Source: Morchella semilibera (taxonomy: Eukaryota; Ascomycota; Pezizomycetes; Pezizales; Morchellaceae). Taken from it: a stretch of 64,000 nt of DNA. The stretch spans positions 2,583,247 to 2,647,246 of the forward strand of contig CM018605.1 in assembly GCA_009192285.1 (NCBI GenBank), written 5' to 3'. The translations under genes and the position numbers were made by a program. Shown here in pieces: positions 49,620 to 60,028 of the stretch. The notes beneath the pieces were generated by a model that was given only the letters and a program-made list of their open reading frames with translations, did not search any database and was not told the origin of the DNA. Within the stretch, counting starts at the first letter, position 1, and every line of letters starts with the position of its first letter.

Positions 49620-50166
49620 CGTTTGGTTTGTGTGTAGGTGGTGGGTGGGAGTGTAGGTGGTGGTGGCGGAGGGGGGTGGTTTTGAAGATCTTTTTTTTTT
49701 TTTTTTTGGTTGTAATGGAGGAGGAGGGAAGAGTTATTGGGGTGTCCGGTTACCCGGCGGTTGGGGAAGATGAGTTCGGGCCGGGGGGTTGAGATTCGGG
49801 ATTGGGGGAGGGGCCCGGGGGGATTCAATTGGGCAGTCCATTTATACCTTCTACTACATTATGGGCTTGGATAGCTCTTCACTTGACTATATCCTCTTGT
49901 AATTAATTATCTCCATTAGTATATAAATACAGATATTATTGAAAATCCCCCGCTGCCTGAACCCGGCTGAGCGGGTCTGTGGAGTGGAGAAGCACCCGGC
50001 ACCCGCAAGACGAAGCCGTAAGTAGTTACTTACCTGCAAGTAATTCGTCGGGTCGAATGCCCCGCCCCGCCCGTTACCCGGCCCGACAACTCCACTACTC
50101 AGACTAGTCTACAGAGAGCTCATACAAGCCAAGTACATCCATAGCTATTAAAATATATTCACGACA
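49620..50166. promoter_or_regulatory. Shared divergent promoter of TIM44 and TBCE, two Reb1-like sites
   Basis: 547 bp separate the two start codons. The octamer TTACCCGG, which matches the core of the fungal general regulatory factor Reb1 (TTACCCG), occurs at 49750-49757 and 50074-50081 in the same orientation. A T-run (49690-49708) and an AT-rich middle (49895-49945) could form a nucleosome-depleted region. Binding is inferred from the motif only. Confidence 0.45.
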
Positions 50167-52042
50167 ATGTCACTATCAGACTTCCACATAAACCAGCGCC
50201 TCTCCTTCACCCCGGGCCAGCCATACACCGCCGCGCGCTGCACCGTCCGCTACACCGGCCCCGTATCAGACACCACCGGCGACTGGCTCGGCGTGGAATG
50301 GGACCTCGAGGGCAAAGGAAAGCACTCTGGCGTCCACGCTGGCATAACATACTTTGACTGTCCGTCCTCCCACCACCTCCCACCTCCTCCCTCACTCCCT
50401 CCCTGACACAAGCTCTGCTACAGGCAAAGCGCCGGGAAACGGGACATTCATCCGCGCGACGCGCAAGCCCGACGAGACACTGAGCTTCCTGGAGGGCCTG
50501 CGCAAAAAGTACACCGCGCCCGACGACCCGCACGCGACGGCGGCGCTGGCGCTCACGGCCACCAAGGTGTTTGAGGAGGTGGGCTTCGGCAAGATCCAGA
50601 AGCGGCTGGGGGAGCTGCAGGAGCTCCGGGTCGTCATTCTGGATGGGCTGTGCTTGGATCGGGCTGATGCGGGGGAGGAGATTGCGCGTACTTGTCCTAG
50701 TGAGTTTGTTTCTCTTGTGCTGCGGCGGGGAGGCGCTGATTGGTGGGTGGGATAGAGATCGAGGAGTTGGATCTGTCTAGGAATCTGTTTGAGGGCTTGC
50801 AGGAGGTTGCGAGCATCTGTGAGGCGCTCCCGAGGCTGCGGTCGTTGAAGATTAGGTATTTTTGATGTCGTTATTCTTCTCCCTTTGGTGTTTTTGGGCT
50901 GACGGAGGGAAGCGGGAATCGGTTCTCGTCTCTGGAGATTGAGCGGACGGAGGGCAAACCGTCGCCGTTTGAGGGCGTGACGGCGCTGGAGATAAGCAAC
51001 ACGTACCTCACCTGGGAGGAGGTTTGGCTCACACTCTTATTACCACACCAAAAAAAAGCTGCATACTGATCATTACCCCCACCCGGGGCAGACATCACAA
51101 ATCCTAACGCACTTCCCAAACATCCAAACCCTCGAATCATCGCTGAACGGCACAACCCACGTCCCCACGACCGTCTCCCTCCCACAAACACTCACAACCC
51201 TCAACCTCGAGCGCAACGCCATCAGCGCCCTCTCCGCCATCCACGCCCTCTCCTCCCTCCCCTCCTTAACCCGCCTCATCCTGGCACACAACCACATCTG
51301 CACCACCACCCCCTCCACCAGCGCCCCATTCCCAGCAGTGACCCACCTAGACCTGACCTACAACCTCCTAGCCACCTTCCGCGACCTGGACGCCCTCCCT
51401 CCGCTCTTCCCGGCACTGACCTCCGTGCGTCTAGCGCACAACCCGTTCTGCGCGACCCTGCCGCGCGAGGAGGCACACATGCTGGCACTGGCGCGCTTCC
51501 CGTCCGCGGTCGAGACGCTCAACGGCGCGCGCGTCGGCGCCGCCGAGCGCGCGAACGGCGAGATGTACTACCTTGGGCGGGTTGCGAAGGAGCTTGCGGC
51601 CGTGGGCGAGAGCGAGGAGGCCGAGGTCCTCGCCGGGCACCGCAGGTGGGCGGAGCTCTGCGACTGTATGTTCCGTTCCCCTCTACCCGTTTGTGTGTGC
51701 GCTAACATGGGGGTGGGGGTGGTAGTGCATGGCGCGCCGCGCGTTGATAGAGCCGCGGTACTGGAGAAGCGGTGTCTAGGCGCCAAGCTGCTCGAGATCG
51801 AGTTTGTGGGCCCCGGCGGCGGCGGCGCGAGGGTTGTGAAGCGGGTTCCGAGGGGCCTGGCTGTCGCGACGCTGCGGGCGCTGGTGGCGGGCGTGTTTGG
51901 CGTGCAGCCGTTGGGCGTGGGGTTGGAGCTTGTGGCGGAGGAGGGGGCGGGCGGGGGCAGGGTGCCGATGGAGGATGGCGTCAAGGAGGTTGGGTATTAT
52001 CTGGAGAAGGGGAGGGGGACGGTGGTCGTTGTGGGCGTGTAG
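50167..52042 (+). CDS. TBCE: Tubulin-specific chaperone E (TBCE / Pac2-like)
   Basis: Model: join(50167..50359, 50424..50699, 50756..50855, 50913..51021, 51092..51665, 51726..52042), 522 residues. Cofactor E binds alpha-tubulin in the cytoplasm and takes part in assembling and recycling the alpha/beta dimer. Three expected domains are present in order. A CAP-Gly domain (about 5-75) has GDWLGVEWD and GKHSGVHAG. A leucine-rich repeat region (about 145-330) has IEELDLSRN, LPRLRSLKI, LTTLNLERNAISAL, LTRLILAHN and VTHLDLTYN. A C-terminal ubiquitin-like region (about 430-522) ends VGYYLEKGRGTVVVV. The first donor (GTCCGT) is weak but required by the frame; the rest are ordinary, and the last intron holds GCTAAC. 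The gene is very GC-rich, unlike the surrounding DNA. Confidence 0.95.
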
Positions 52043-53313
52043 GTAGATACATGCAGGTAGATAGAGAGGTAGACTAGACTTTTGCTTGTTGTCGAGTGAT
52101 GGCCTGTGAAGAATAATCTTATCCTATCCAGTCCAGTCCAGACGCTGTAATTCGCCCGTGGAGTGGGGTGGTTATATCGAGCTACATATGTACAGCCGCA
52201 CCCGAAAGGACCCAGAACCCGGAAAGTCCGTTGCTCCCCAACCCGCGTACAATCGACAGCCACACCCGCCAATTATCGTCAGTGGCTATAATCCATGGGC
52301 AGTATCTGGGCGCCAGGGCCGGCTTCTACATGCACCCCGACCCTTTCCGCCGGCCCCGTGTGTGTGGTGTAGGTTTTATGCAAGCTACATACATACCCGC
52401 GGCTCCAAAGACGTCGGGGTCTTTCTAGGAACAGGCTAGGTACGCTTAATTGGTCACCGGTTTGCGTGCGTCACAGCCGGTCACTCGGTTCCCGCTGGGT
52501 GTGGGGGGACTATGTACATGTATGTATGGGGCGCGGTAGTGGGGTGTTGTAGCTACTCTTGGGTCTTGCTGTGTCTACTGGGCTGTGTTACCCCCCACCC
52601 CGGAAGGCAGGCAGGCAGGCAGGCGTCGGGGGCTGGACTGGTTGGTTGGCTGGTTGGCTGGTTGGTTGGTTGGGGGGTATGTATATGTATGTATACACAT
52701 AGCGTTATGGCGCCCCTGTAATTACATGTATAGACTACATTCCCCTCTGAAGGTAAGGACCAATTAATTGTGGATGACTATCGATTGGTAGGTGCGGAGT
52801 TGGCGTCATGAGGCATCACTCGCTCGCTGCGCTGGGAGGGGCGGCGCGCACACACACACGTGACTACATGCAGCTAAATGTAAATGCTCGTGCGGCGGCG
52901 CGGCGGGGAGGGTGTGCTGCGTGTTGTGCTGTGGGGTCTATGGGTTGTGGTTCTGGGCCGCGGGGGGGGGGGGGGGTTGGCTCGGACAGTGCATAGATAC
53001 GGGGATTATTGGTAGTACACCCTCGCCATAAGGATACGGATACGGTCGGGACCAGGGACATGCATCCTTAGAGCAAAGTAGAGGATGCTGACAAAACGGC
53101 ACTTGCGGTCCATCCTTATAACTAGAGTCTACCGTACTGCGATGCGCGCGGGGTGCCTGGTGGTGCTCGCGCCGCTTCAATTGCCCTTCTCTATCCCGGC
53201 CCCTTGGTGGGGCCGGGGCGGTGCACTGCTTTGGCTGTGTTAGGCCATCAAGATACCCTCCGGCCCCACGACGCAGCTGCACTCGGGGCGGAGTATATAT
53301 TGTACTAGGGAGT
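52043..53313. other. Intergenic, simple repeats
   Basis: No gene recognised. Contains TACATGTA near 52514 and 52724, GGCA and GGTTGGCT tandem repeats (52605-52675), a CA run (52847-52858) and a G-run (52962-52976). Ends at the left target-site copy of the LINE insertion. Confidence 0.5.
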
Positions 53314-54112
53314 AAGCTTGGCTAGGGTCTCTGCTCAATTATCAGACCACTTCTTGAAGAGGGTATCCCCCACAACAAGATGGCCGCCCAAGCAAAGACA
53401 CAACTTATCGCCAATTGGAACTACCACTATCCTCCACCAGCCTACTACCCCCACCCCCTTACAACCAAATCGCTTCCCTTTACTAAACTACATAAATTCG
53501 TCGCCTCTCGCATACATCAAATGAGAGCAGGCAAAAGTTACCTACGCGGACAAAAATCATGGATTAACATCCACCTTCCATTTACATGCACCAGATGTAA
53601 TCTGGAAGATGAAACACCCTCACACGTAATCCTGAGATGTACGGCATTAGAAAATGTTAGGCCACCAGAAATTGCAAACGCCAACTCCCTCAAAGAAATT
53701 TGGGAAAACCCAACGCTCACAACAATCCTCAGCGGCTTTATTATTATCGCAAAGATTAACTACCCAATATCAAACGTAGTCTTACCTCTACACTCAGGGA
53801 CATCGATCTCTACCCTGACTACAATGTCCACAACCGAATCCCAAATACTGGGTCTTCCTTTCGACCCAATATACGCATCCTAAAAAGTCCTATTGAAGGC
53901 ACCGGCGAAGAGCCAATTTATATTTTATATGTTTTTTTTTCTTTTTTTTTCTTTTGTAGGAGTTGGTTTGATTTTATTTCGTTAAGGGGATAGTAGTTTT
54001 GTGGATGCACAGAGGTTTTTTATGCCATAGTTTTAACTTTATGCAATGTTTTGTACCTTAAACAAATACAATTGATTAAAAAAAAAAAAAAAAAAAAAAG
54101 CTTGGCTAGGGT
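53314..54112 (+). mobile_element. 5'-truncated LINE retrotransposon with target-site duplication
   Basis: The insertion 53329-54097 is bounded by the same 15-bp word AAGCTTGGCTAGGGT at 53314-53328 and 54098-54112. It ends in about 20 A residues at 54077-54097, the hallmark of target-primed reverse transcription. The insert is 769 bp, so only the 3' end of a full-length LINE was copied. The exact duplication implies recent insertion. The plus orientation follows from the poly(A) tail. Confidence 0.92.
53329..53883 (+). pseudogene. C-terminal fragment of a LINE ORF2 (reverse transcriptase polyprotein tail)
   Basis: The frame is open from the 5' truncation point through LLEEGIPHN and MAAQAKTQ to the stop at 53883; the internal ATG at 53380 gives 167 residues. 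It contains a zinc-knuckle-like CTRC-x(8)-H-x(4)-C pattern (CTRCNLEDETPSHVILRC), as found at the C terminus of fungal LINE reverse transcriptase/RNase H proteins. The reverse transcriptase and endonuclease domains are absent because of the 5' truncation. It is not a host gene. The frame is still intact, which agrees with a young copy. Confidence 0.82.
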
Positions 54113-54634
54113 TGTGTTTCTTTATCCGCGACAGTTTTGGATATGGGCTGCGGGGCGGTGGTGGTTTCAGGCGGTGGAGGAGAGGGCTGTATAGCCTTTG
54201 ATTTTTGGCGCAGTCAAGGAGCGCTTTGTTATAATTTTTAAACACTTACATTATTCCCCCATGATTCTGGCCGTCGACTCGGGACTTCATGGCCGGTTCT
54301 GTACGTGGCTTTGACGTACGCCGTCGGATCGCGGAGGCTCTCCTAACCCTCGGTTGTTGTTTGGGGGGTTGTAATATAGTAGAAAAAAATGCCTTGTCTC
54401 GTGCCCACCACTATTTTTCGTATGGGAGACATTCTTGGAAGGAAGTGCATCGACACATGGCTGGCTGGTAGCCTCGATCTATATAACGGCCCGGTAAATG
54501 TGTGTTTTAACAGAAGAAATCGGTCAATGGGGCTAAATGATGCATTTACATGCTTTTGCCTGTTGATATTAGTATGTCCAGAGTTGAGTTGTAATAAAAA
54601 CGGTGTAGATTGGTCTCCAAGGGTGGAGTATGGA
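54113..54634. other. Intergenic, no gene recognised
   Basis: Short stretch between the LINE insertion and the next inverted-repeat element; only short frames without recognisable content. Confidence 0.45.
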
Positions 54635-54974
54635 GTATGGAGCGGCAAATGTGTCAAACGTAATTTATATACCAACGGTGGTAATTTGAAGTTGTTCTGG
54701 CGCTATAGGCGGTGAAAACAATACCCTTTTTAACAGCACAGACATTTTGGCTGGAGGGGGCTACTGTCCACCGGTGGGGGTTTCACCGGTGGGGGTCGAC
54801 AATCATAAGTGTTGGCATTAATACACTAACGAAGTATAGCGCAGCACAAAGGCTGAAATTCAGTGCTTATACCAGGAAACCAGGGCTGAAATTCAGTACA
54901 TATCCCACCGGTGGTAAATAATTTATCAGCCGTTGGTAAAATCATGTACTTTTGACACACTTACCGCACCATAC
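54635..54974. mobile_element. MITE-like element with about 44-bp imperfect terminal inverted repeats
   Basis: The left end at about 54635-54678 (GTATGGAGCGG, AATGTGTCAAA, ACCAACGG) is repeated inverted at 54930-54974 (GTATGGTGCGG, AGTGTGTCAAA, ACCAACGG on the other strand). The total is about 340 bp. The inside has several CACCGGTGG words (54768, 54788, 54905) but no coding sequence. This fits a non-autonomous DNA transposon; the exact ends and target duplication are not certain. Confidence 0.6.
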
Positions 54975-55666
54975 GATGTAGTAAACTTTTAGATGATGTC
55001 TTCACGACAGGGTTAGGGTCTTTAAAGTCCGGGAAATGTGTAGACGCACTCCCTCCTAGGTCCTGGGGGGTATGGGGTACGACTAACTCCGCATAAACCC
55101 GAAAACGAAGTCCAACAAAACAACGCTCCTGGTGGGTCCTGGCAATTAAAAAAACGTTCTCCGTGTTCTTAAGACTTTCGTACAATTCATTACTGAACTC
55201 GGGTGATATTAGTCATATATACCGCGGCCTGTTTAACCATACCCCCAGGAGTTCGTCTACATACAGGTATGTAAAGTTGTCCAATTACACATTTACTGGC
55301 TTATTTACACACGATTTTGCCTATAGGAGATCCTTTGATAATCCCTTGTACGCATTACATGATGTGTATACCGGGCTACGAGAGAGAATTCCAATAAGGA
55401 TACCAAAGCCTAACTAAGCATATAAGGATATCCTTCAAGCCCTCACATATATATTCACTGGGCCAGCGGTGATTATGCGCATCCTTATCCCGTATATAGG
55501 CTGTTGGGTACTATATAATGTGAGGTATCTACTATCTACTATGTACTAGATTACATTCTTTTGCGCCCCGCAACCTATTGGTTGAGGGTGATGGGGGTAT
55601 TGACTAAGTATGATAATATGTACGTACCGTGGAGAGAGGATTTGTCTACCACTGTTCTTAAATGAT
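54975..55666. other. Intergenic, no gene recognised
   Basis: Only short frames without recognisable content; nothing else notable. Confidence 0.45.
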
Positions 55667-55820
55667 AAAAAAAGCCGGCAACAAAAGACTTATGTGAAGA
55701 AGTACTCATCCCTCAAGAGCGTCGCTACCATGTTGGGCTTTCTCATCACTGCTCCCACCAGGATTTGAACCTGTCGTGGTCATATGACGAAGCCCAGTGT
55801 ATTACCACTAGGCCACGCCA
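55667..55820 (-). mobile_element. SINE-like element with tRNA-derived pol III promoter
   Basis: On the minus strand an A box TGGCCTAGTGG (55815-55805) is followed 33 bp later by a B box GGTTCAAATCC (55771-55761). Both match the internal promoter boxes of tRNA genes at tRNA-like spacing. The acceptor ends do not pair and the anticodon arm is not foldable, so this is not a working tRNA. Transcription would run a further 88 bp to a T7 terminator (55673-55667). A tRNA-like head, unrelated body and T-run describe a SINE; a lone decayed tRNA pseudogene is the alternative. Confidence 0.5.
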
Positions 55821-56402
55821 CGATGCTTTTGCTTGTGTCGTTGTAGTTTATGAGCCCCCCATCTGTGGAAAGATCAATCTCCTTGGCAACACATCAAAGG
55901 CAATGAAAGGTTTTTTTTTTGTTTGTTTTGTTTACATCATTAATCTCAGGGCAATGAAATGTCTAACTGGCAGGATTGGGATTGGGGGAGCGGTGGGCGG
56001 ATAACCAGAGTACGTGTATACATGCATGTACCTGCTTGAGGCGAGGTGGTAGCCCCTAGTATAACAGTACTACAAGGGACCTGGCAAAGTTGACAGCACT
56101 TCAACAGTGTATGGGATAGCAAGGGAGCATACTCTACAGAGGAAGACACTCGGAGAATACTAGCCATCGTACAGAGGAAGCAATCCAGTTCTACGATGTG
56201 TCACGTCACGCCCTACTTAATGTCACACCGACGACCTCATCATGGCACATCACTCGGCTACGCTGACCAATCACACATCTTCAAGATTGTACGCCTTGAA
56301 ACGCACCAGGGGCCTATTATAAAACATAAAAAAAAGCAGCAAAGAAAAAAGGAAAAAGAGAAACCAACATTCACTCTCCTCTCCATACAACACTTTTGAA
56401 AA
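55821..56402. other. Intergenic, no gene recognised
   Basis: Nothing coding recognised. An A-rich stretch (56328-56365) just upstream of 56403 may be the 5' UTR of the following frame. Confidence 0.4.
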
Positions 56403-57077
56403 ATGAGGACACGAGGCCTCGTCAGGACGCGGTACCGTACAAGGAGATTTAGTCCACCGCCGTCGCCTAGCAGTATAACTGTGACCGAGATTGGGACTGG
56501 GGCCGACACTGCTGATACTGACACTGCAGTCGCAACTCCTGCAGTACAAATATCGATGACTGCTGAGACGGGCCGGCCCACTGATGGAGCTGCAGCCCGG
56601 TTACCGACACGGCCGACGTCCCTCACCGCAAGCGAGATCGAGCCCGATCCCCGCGGGCCCGGGGAGACCATCCCCGCGGCCGGTGAAGAGGCCAGAAACG
56701 ACAACCCCCCTGATCATGGCCTCCTGCTCCCCCCAGATCCTGCCCTCCCTCTCCTAGGGCACCATACGCTGTCACGCACAAGCTCCAACGCCTCCGGCCC
56801 CAGCAGTCGCAGCGCCGAGCTTTCTACGGCAGACAAGGCGCTGATCGAGATCTCGAACCAGAACTTCTTCAGGCGGGGCCGCGAGCACGAAGCGGCCGTG
56901 GCGCACCGCGTGGCCTGCGAGGTTGCGCTGGAGCGCGTAAAGATGCATAAGCGCTTGGGGCTGCGTATCGATGAGTGGGATGAGGAGCTGGCGCTCCAGG
57001 GGCTGCCGCCGCTGCAGAGGTGGAGGACCTTGAGGCCTGGCGGAGATGTCCAGGAGAAGGAGAACAGGAGGATGTGA
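56403..57077 (+). CDS. Hypothetical protein, 224 aa, single exon
   Basis: One open frame from ATG at 56403 to TGA at 57075-57077. I do not recognise the family. Residues 1-135 are Thr/Ser/Pro/Ala-rich and probably disordered, with a basic start (MRTRGLVRTRYRTRRF). Residues 138-205 look helical and charged: STADKALIEISNQNFFRRGR, then EHEAAVAHRVACEVALERVK and WDEELALQGLPPLQRWRTL. The G+C content is much higher than in the flanking DNA, as for the other real genes here, which supports coding. An overlapping minus-strand frame exists but is the weaker candidate because it is Ser/Val-rich without structure. Function unknown. Confidence 0.58.
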   Translation: MRTRGLVRTRYRTRRFSPPPSPSSITVTEIGTGADTADTDTAVATPAVQISMTAETGRPTDGAAARLPTRPTSLTASEIEPDPRGPGETIPAAGEEARNDNPPDHGLLLPPDPALPLLGHHTLSRTSSNASGPSSRSAELSTADKALIEISNQNFFRRGREHEAAVAHRVACEVALERVKMHKRLGLRIDEWDEELALQGLPPLQRWRTLRPGGDVQEKENRRM

Positions 57078-57522
57078 GATGGTGAGATGTGGCGAGTGTT
57101 GGATGGGTGCTGCGTTCGAGTGATACTATGTGAGTATGCTTACTAGTATCGCTTGTACAATGTGCAAATCCGCCCCTGCCCCTGTTTCAGTCTGTTTCAG
57201 GGAAGCCCTTTGTTTCTGTACTGGAAGCGGCGGTATTTTGAATCGGGCCCCTAGATCTTGGGAGCGAAAAAGTAATGAAACAAAAAGAAAAAAATAAAAA
57301 ACAATTAACAAAGCCTTCTTTTTTCCAAAAAATGAATATACCACCACATAGTCAGTGTGCTAAACTCAGCCTGCCACTTCGCCGTTGGAGGAGCTCTTGC
57401 GATTGACTACATGTGCTTCTACATTGTAGGCAAGAAGAGATTTAATTTCAAGCCCTAGACTCAGATCGTTGACTTGCCACCCCACATATTAGCTAATATA
57501 AACACGAGTACTAATAATTACA
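57078..57522. other. Intergenic, no gene recognised
   Basis: AT-rich 3' flank of the hypothetical gene; nothing else seen. Confidence 0.45.
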
Positions 57523-57657
57523 TACTCGAGTACAGTAATAAGAACTAGAACATGCAAGTGAAGGGACAGGGATTATTCGTATAGAGTGGCGCCGCTCTGC
57601 CATAGAAGTAATCGATCTCTCATTGCATGTTCTGGTTCTAACCCTCGCGCCCGAGTA
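57523..57657. mobile_element. MITE-like element, about 34-bp imperfect inverted repeats, TA ends
   Basis: The left arm 57523-57557 and right arm 57622-57657 are imperfect reverse complements: AGAACTAGAACATGCAA against TTGCATGTTCTGGTTCT, and the ends TA-CTCG and CGAG-TA. The putative unit is 131 bp (57525-57655) with TA target duplication. It does not share its arms with the other TA-flanked elements in the window, so it is a separate family. Confidence 0.55.
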
Positions 57658-60028
57658 TACGAGATATGGGGGCGCTGCAAATGCCTCCGTCGGATAGTCT
57701 AGCCTACCAACTGTACTGTCCGGAATGTGTATGCGTATATCGGAATTATCATTCAATAGTATTTTAAGAGTCTGACTAGTAATTAATCGCGGGGCGACCC
57801 CCTTACCTCATCCCGATCATCAGGCCAGCTGAAGTGTTGATCTGGCTACTATTTGGTAAAAAAAAAAATGGTGTATTGCGCGTGCATATATGCATGTAGC
57901 TAATAGTGGTAATCCATCAGTAAACAAGAAACACAGAACCTTGCGGGCCCAATTATGAAAAATTAGTATAAATTACGATGAAGGCTGGGCCTCAGGAGAG
58001 GAAATGAATACATGCGTGCGGAAATACATGCCTTTGAACGGAGAGAGCTATTCGATATTCTTGAACCAATTTTTATGGGCTTAAGCTGAAGATTTACAGC
58101 AGATTCTCCGGCATGAAACCCTACGTATACCCGTAATCTCTTGAGATTTCTTTACCAACGCATACAAGATTATCCTTACTCGCAAGGTTCATCACAACTT
58201 TCTTAGGGCATCGGTAAATTTTGGATAACTGGGGGATATTATGCGAAAGGCTGGATCAAGCGGAAGGCTGGGGCCGTGGATGTAAGAGCAATATATTACA
58301 TATATGATTAATTAAATGTGCGTTCATCCATGGCCAGCGCCCACCATATATCCAGATTGTGGGGCGGCATCACACCACCAACCCTTTCGCCTGAGTGTAC
58401 AGCCCAGGTTAAAACGTGGCCTGCTTTTCCGGATCGTGACTTATGGTGGGGGCAAACCCGTTCCTGACCAGGACTTAAGATTATGAGGGAGTCAAGAAAA
58501 TCATGAGCCTGTCACATTGACCCGGGACATATCGATAGGATAGGCGGCGCATGTAATGCTGGCGCGCGGGTAGAGAGATAGATGCGAGGTTACTGTTGTA
58601 TCTGTTGTATATATCGAACGTTGAGCGGTATAGGATACAAGTATGTACATCCATACAATGTACATGTAGTCATGTAACTAAGTACATGTAGCTTCAAGTA
58701 TAAATCACATGCATACATAAGTATGTACTTATGTACTTCATGTAATCTATATCACCCCACCACAGCAGTCTACGGGAGCAGATGCTTGAGGCCCCAAGGC
58801 ATGAAGAGGTGCTTTTGATGAAATCAGCCATCAAGTCATGGTATGATGAGAGTGTTTGACTCTGTTTCCACACTGTTCGAAAAGTGGAGATAACAGCGGA
58901 TCAGGACATGCTACGCACTCATATAGTTTTGACACTTTGCCCTATTAAAACAACTACATGTCTTGCTAGGTAGATATTTTGCACAATTATTCCACAAATT
59001 ACTCCAACTCCTCCACATCAAACTCTATCATTTGAATTTGTCCTTTAAGTCTGAAATATGAGGATTATTATATATTACTAATGACAATTCCGAGTGATAT
59101 ACTCATAAGGTGTAACTAAATAGACTATGCATGACCGAATGGACATGACCCACACCTAAAGAAGGAGATACATCTAGAGAGAAGGTACTAACCCCCTAAT
59201 AATCTGGAGTGATATAGGAAAGGATAATAAAAGTGTAAAGTTTCACGGCATCGTCAGGGACCACATTCGTATACACGTTATGGCACATAGGTAAATCTCC
59301 CTAGATCACCAACCACCCAGTCTCATTTAACGATAATATGGCGGAGGGCAACTGGAAGGGTGCTCTTGTTAACACGCCTAAATTTTGGGCTACTAGTCTT
59401 GTTTAGGTAGTTTTGAGGATTATTTGTATGGCAACAGGAATACCCTTTCAGGTGGCCCCCGCTATATTTAAATGTTCTCAGCCAGGGCCATATTAGGGCT
59501 ATCATGGTTATAAAATTTAGCAAGAATGGGCGTAGAACCCTGTTTATGCAGTGTGGTGCCAAAGGGCTGCATTGACCTCATTATCTCTGCCGAGCAGATA
59601 AGACAATATATCCAGTATTCTGACCATGTATCGGGGTACTTGGGCGCCGGCGGGATATGCCTCAAGCTCGGGCTCTTCAAATCAGGGCGCAGGGCGGGGC
59701 GCCCTGATAGATGGTGCCGTGAGCCCTAGCTCTTAAAAGAATAACCGAGTTCAAAGGTCAAACCTATCCCGTCTGATTGGTTGTTTTGCACCACCACCAC
59801 CTATCACTCTCTAATCTTGCATTAAAACCGGGCCTTTATTTTTGGGGCTTAACGGTAATTCTCCGATACCGAGGTCTTTAAGGCCCTAGCTCCTGAGTAC
59901 AAGAAACTTCCCTTCCTCTTTATAAAATCTCAAATTATATATTCGGGATCGAATTTCAGCCATTTTAAGGGGAGTAAGTATCTACGACAAAAGCTAACTA
60001 GTATATACACAGGACCGGAGACACACGT
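57658..60028. other. Intergenic, no gene recognised
   Basis: About 2.4 kb of AT-rich DNA with only short frames. TACATGTA occurs at about 58661 and 58683. A perfect 10-bp GC-rich stem (59681-59690 with 59699-59708) is present. The right end is the 3' flank of TIM54. Confidence 0.45.

Noticed and set aside
50207-51984. Long minus-strand frames across TBCE
   Set aside because: Shadows of the GC-rich TBCE exons; no domain content.
55752-55815. Functional tRNA gene on the minus strand
   Set aside because: A and B boxes are present but the acceptor ends do not pair and no anticodon stem with U33 can be formed; called SINE-like instead.
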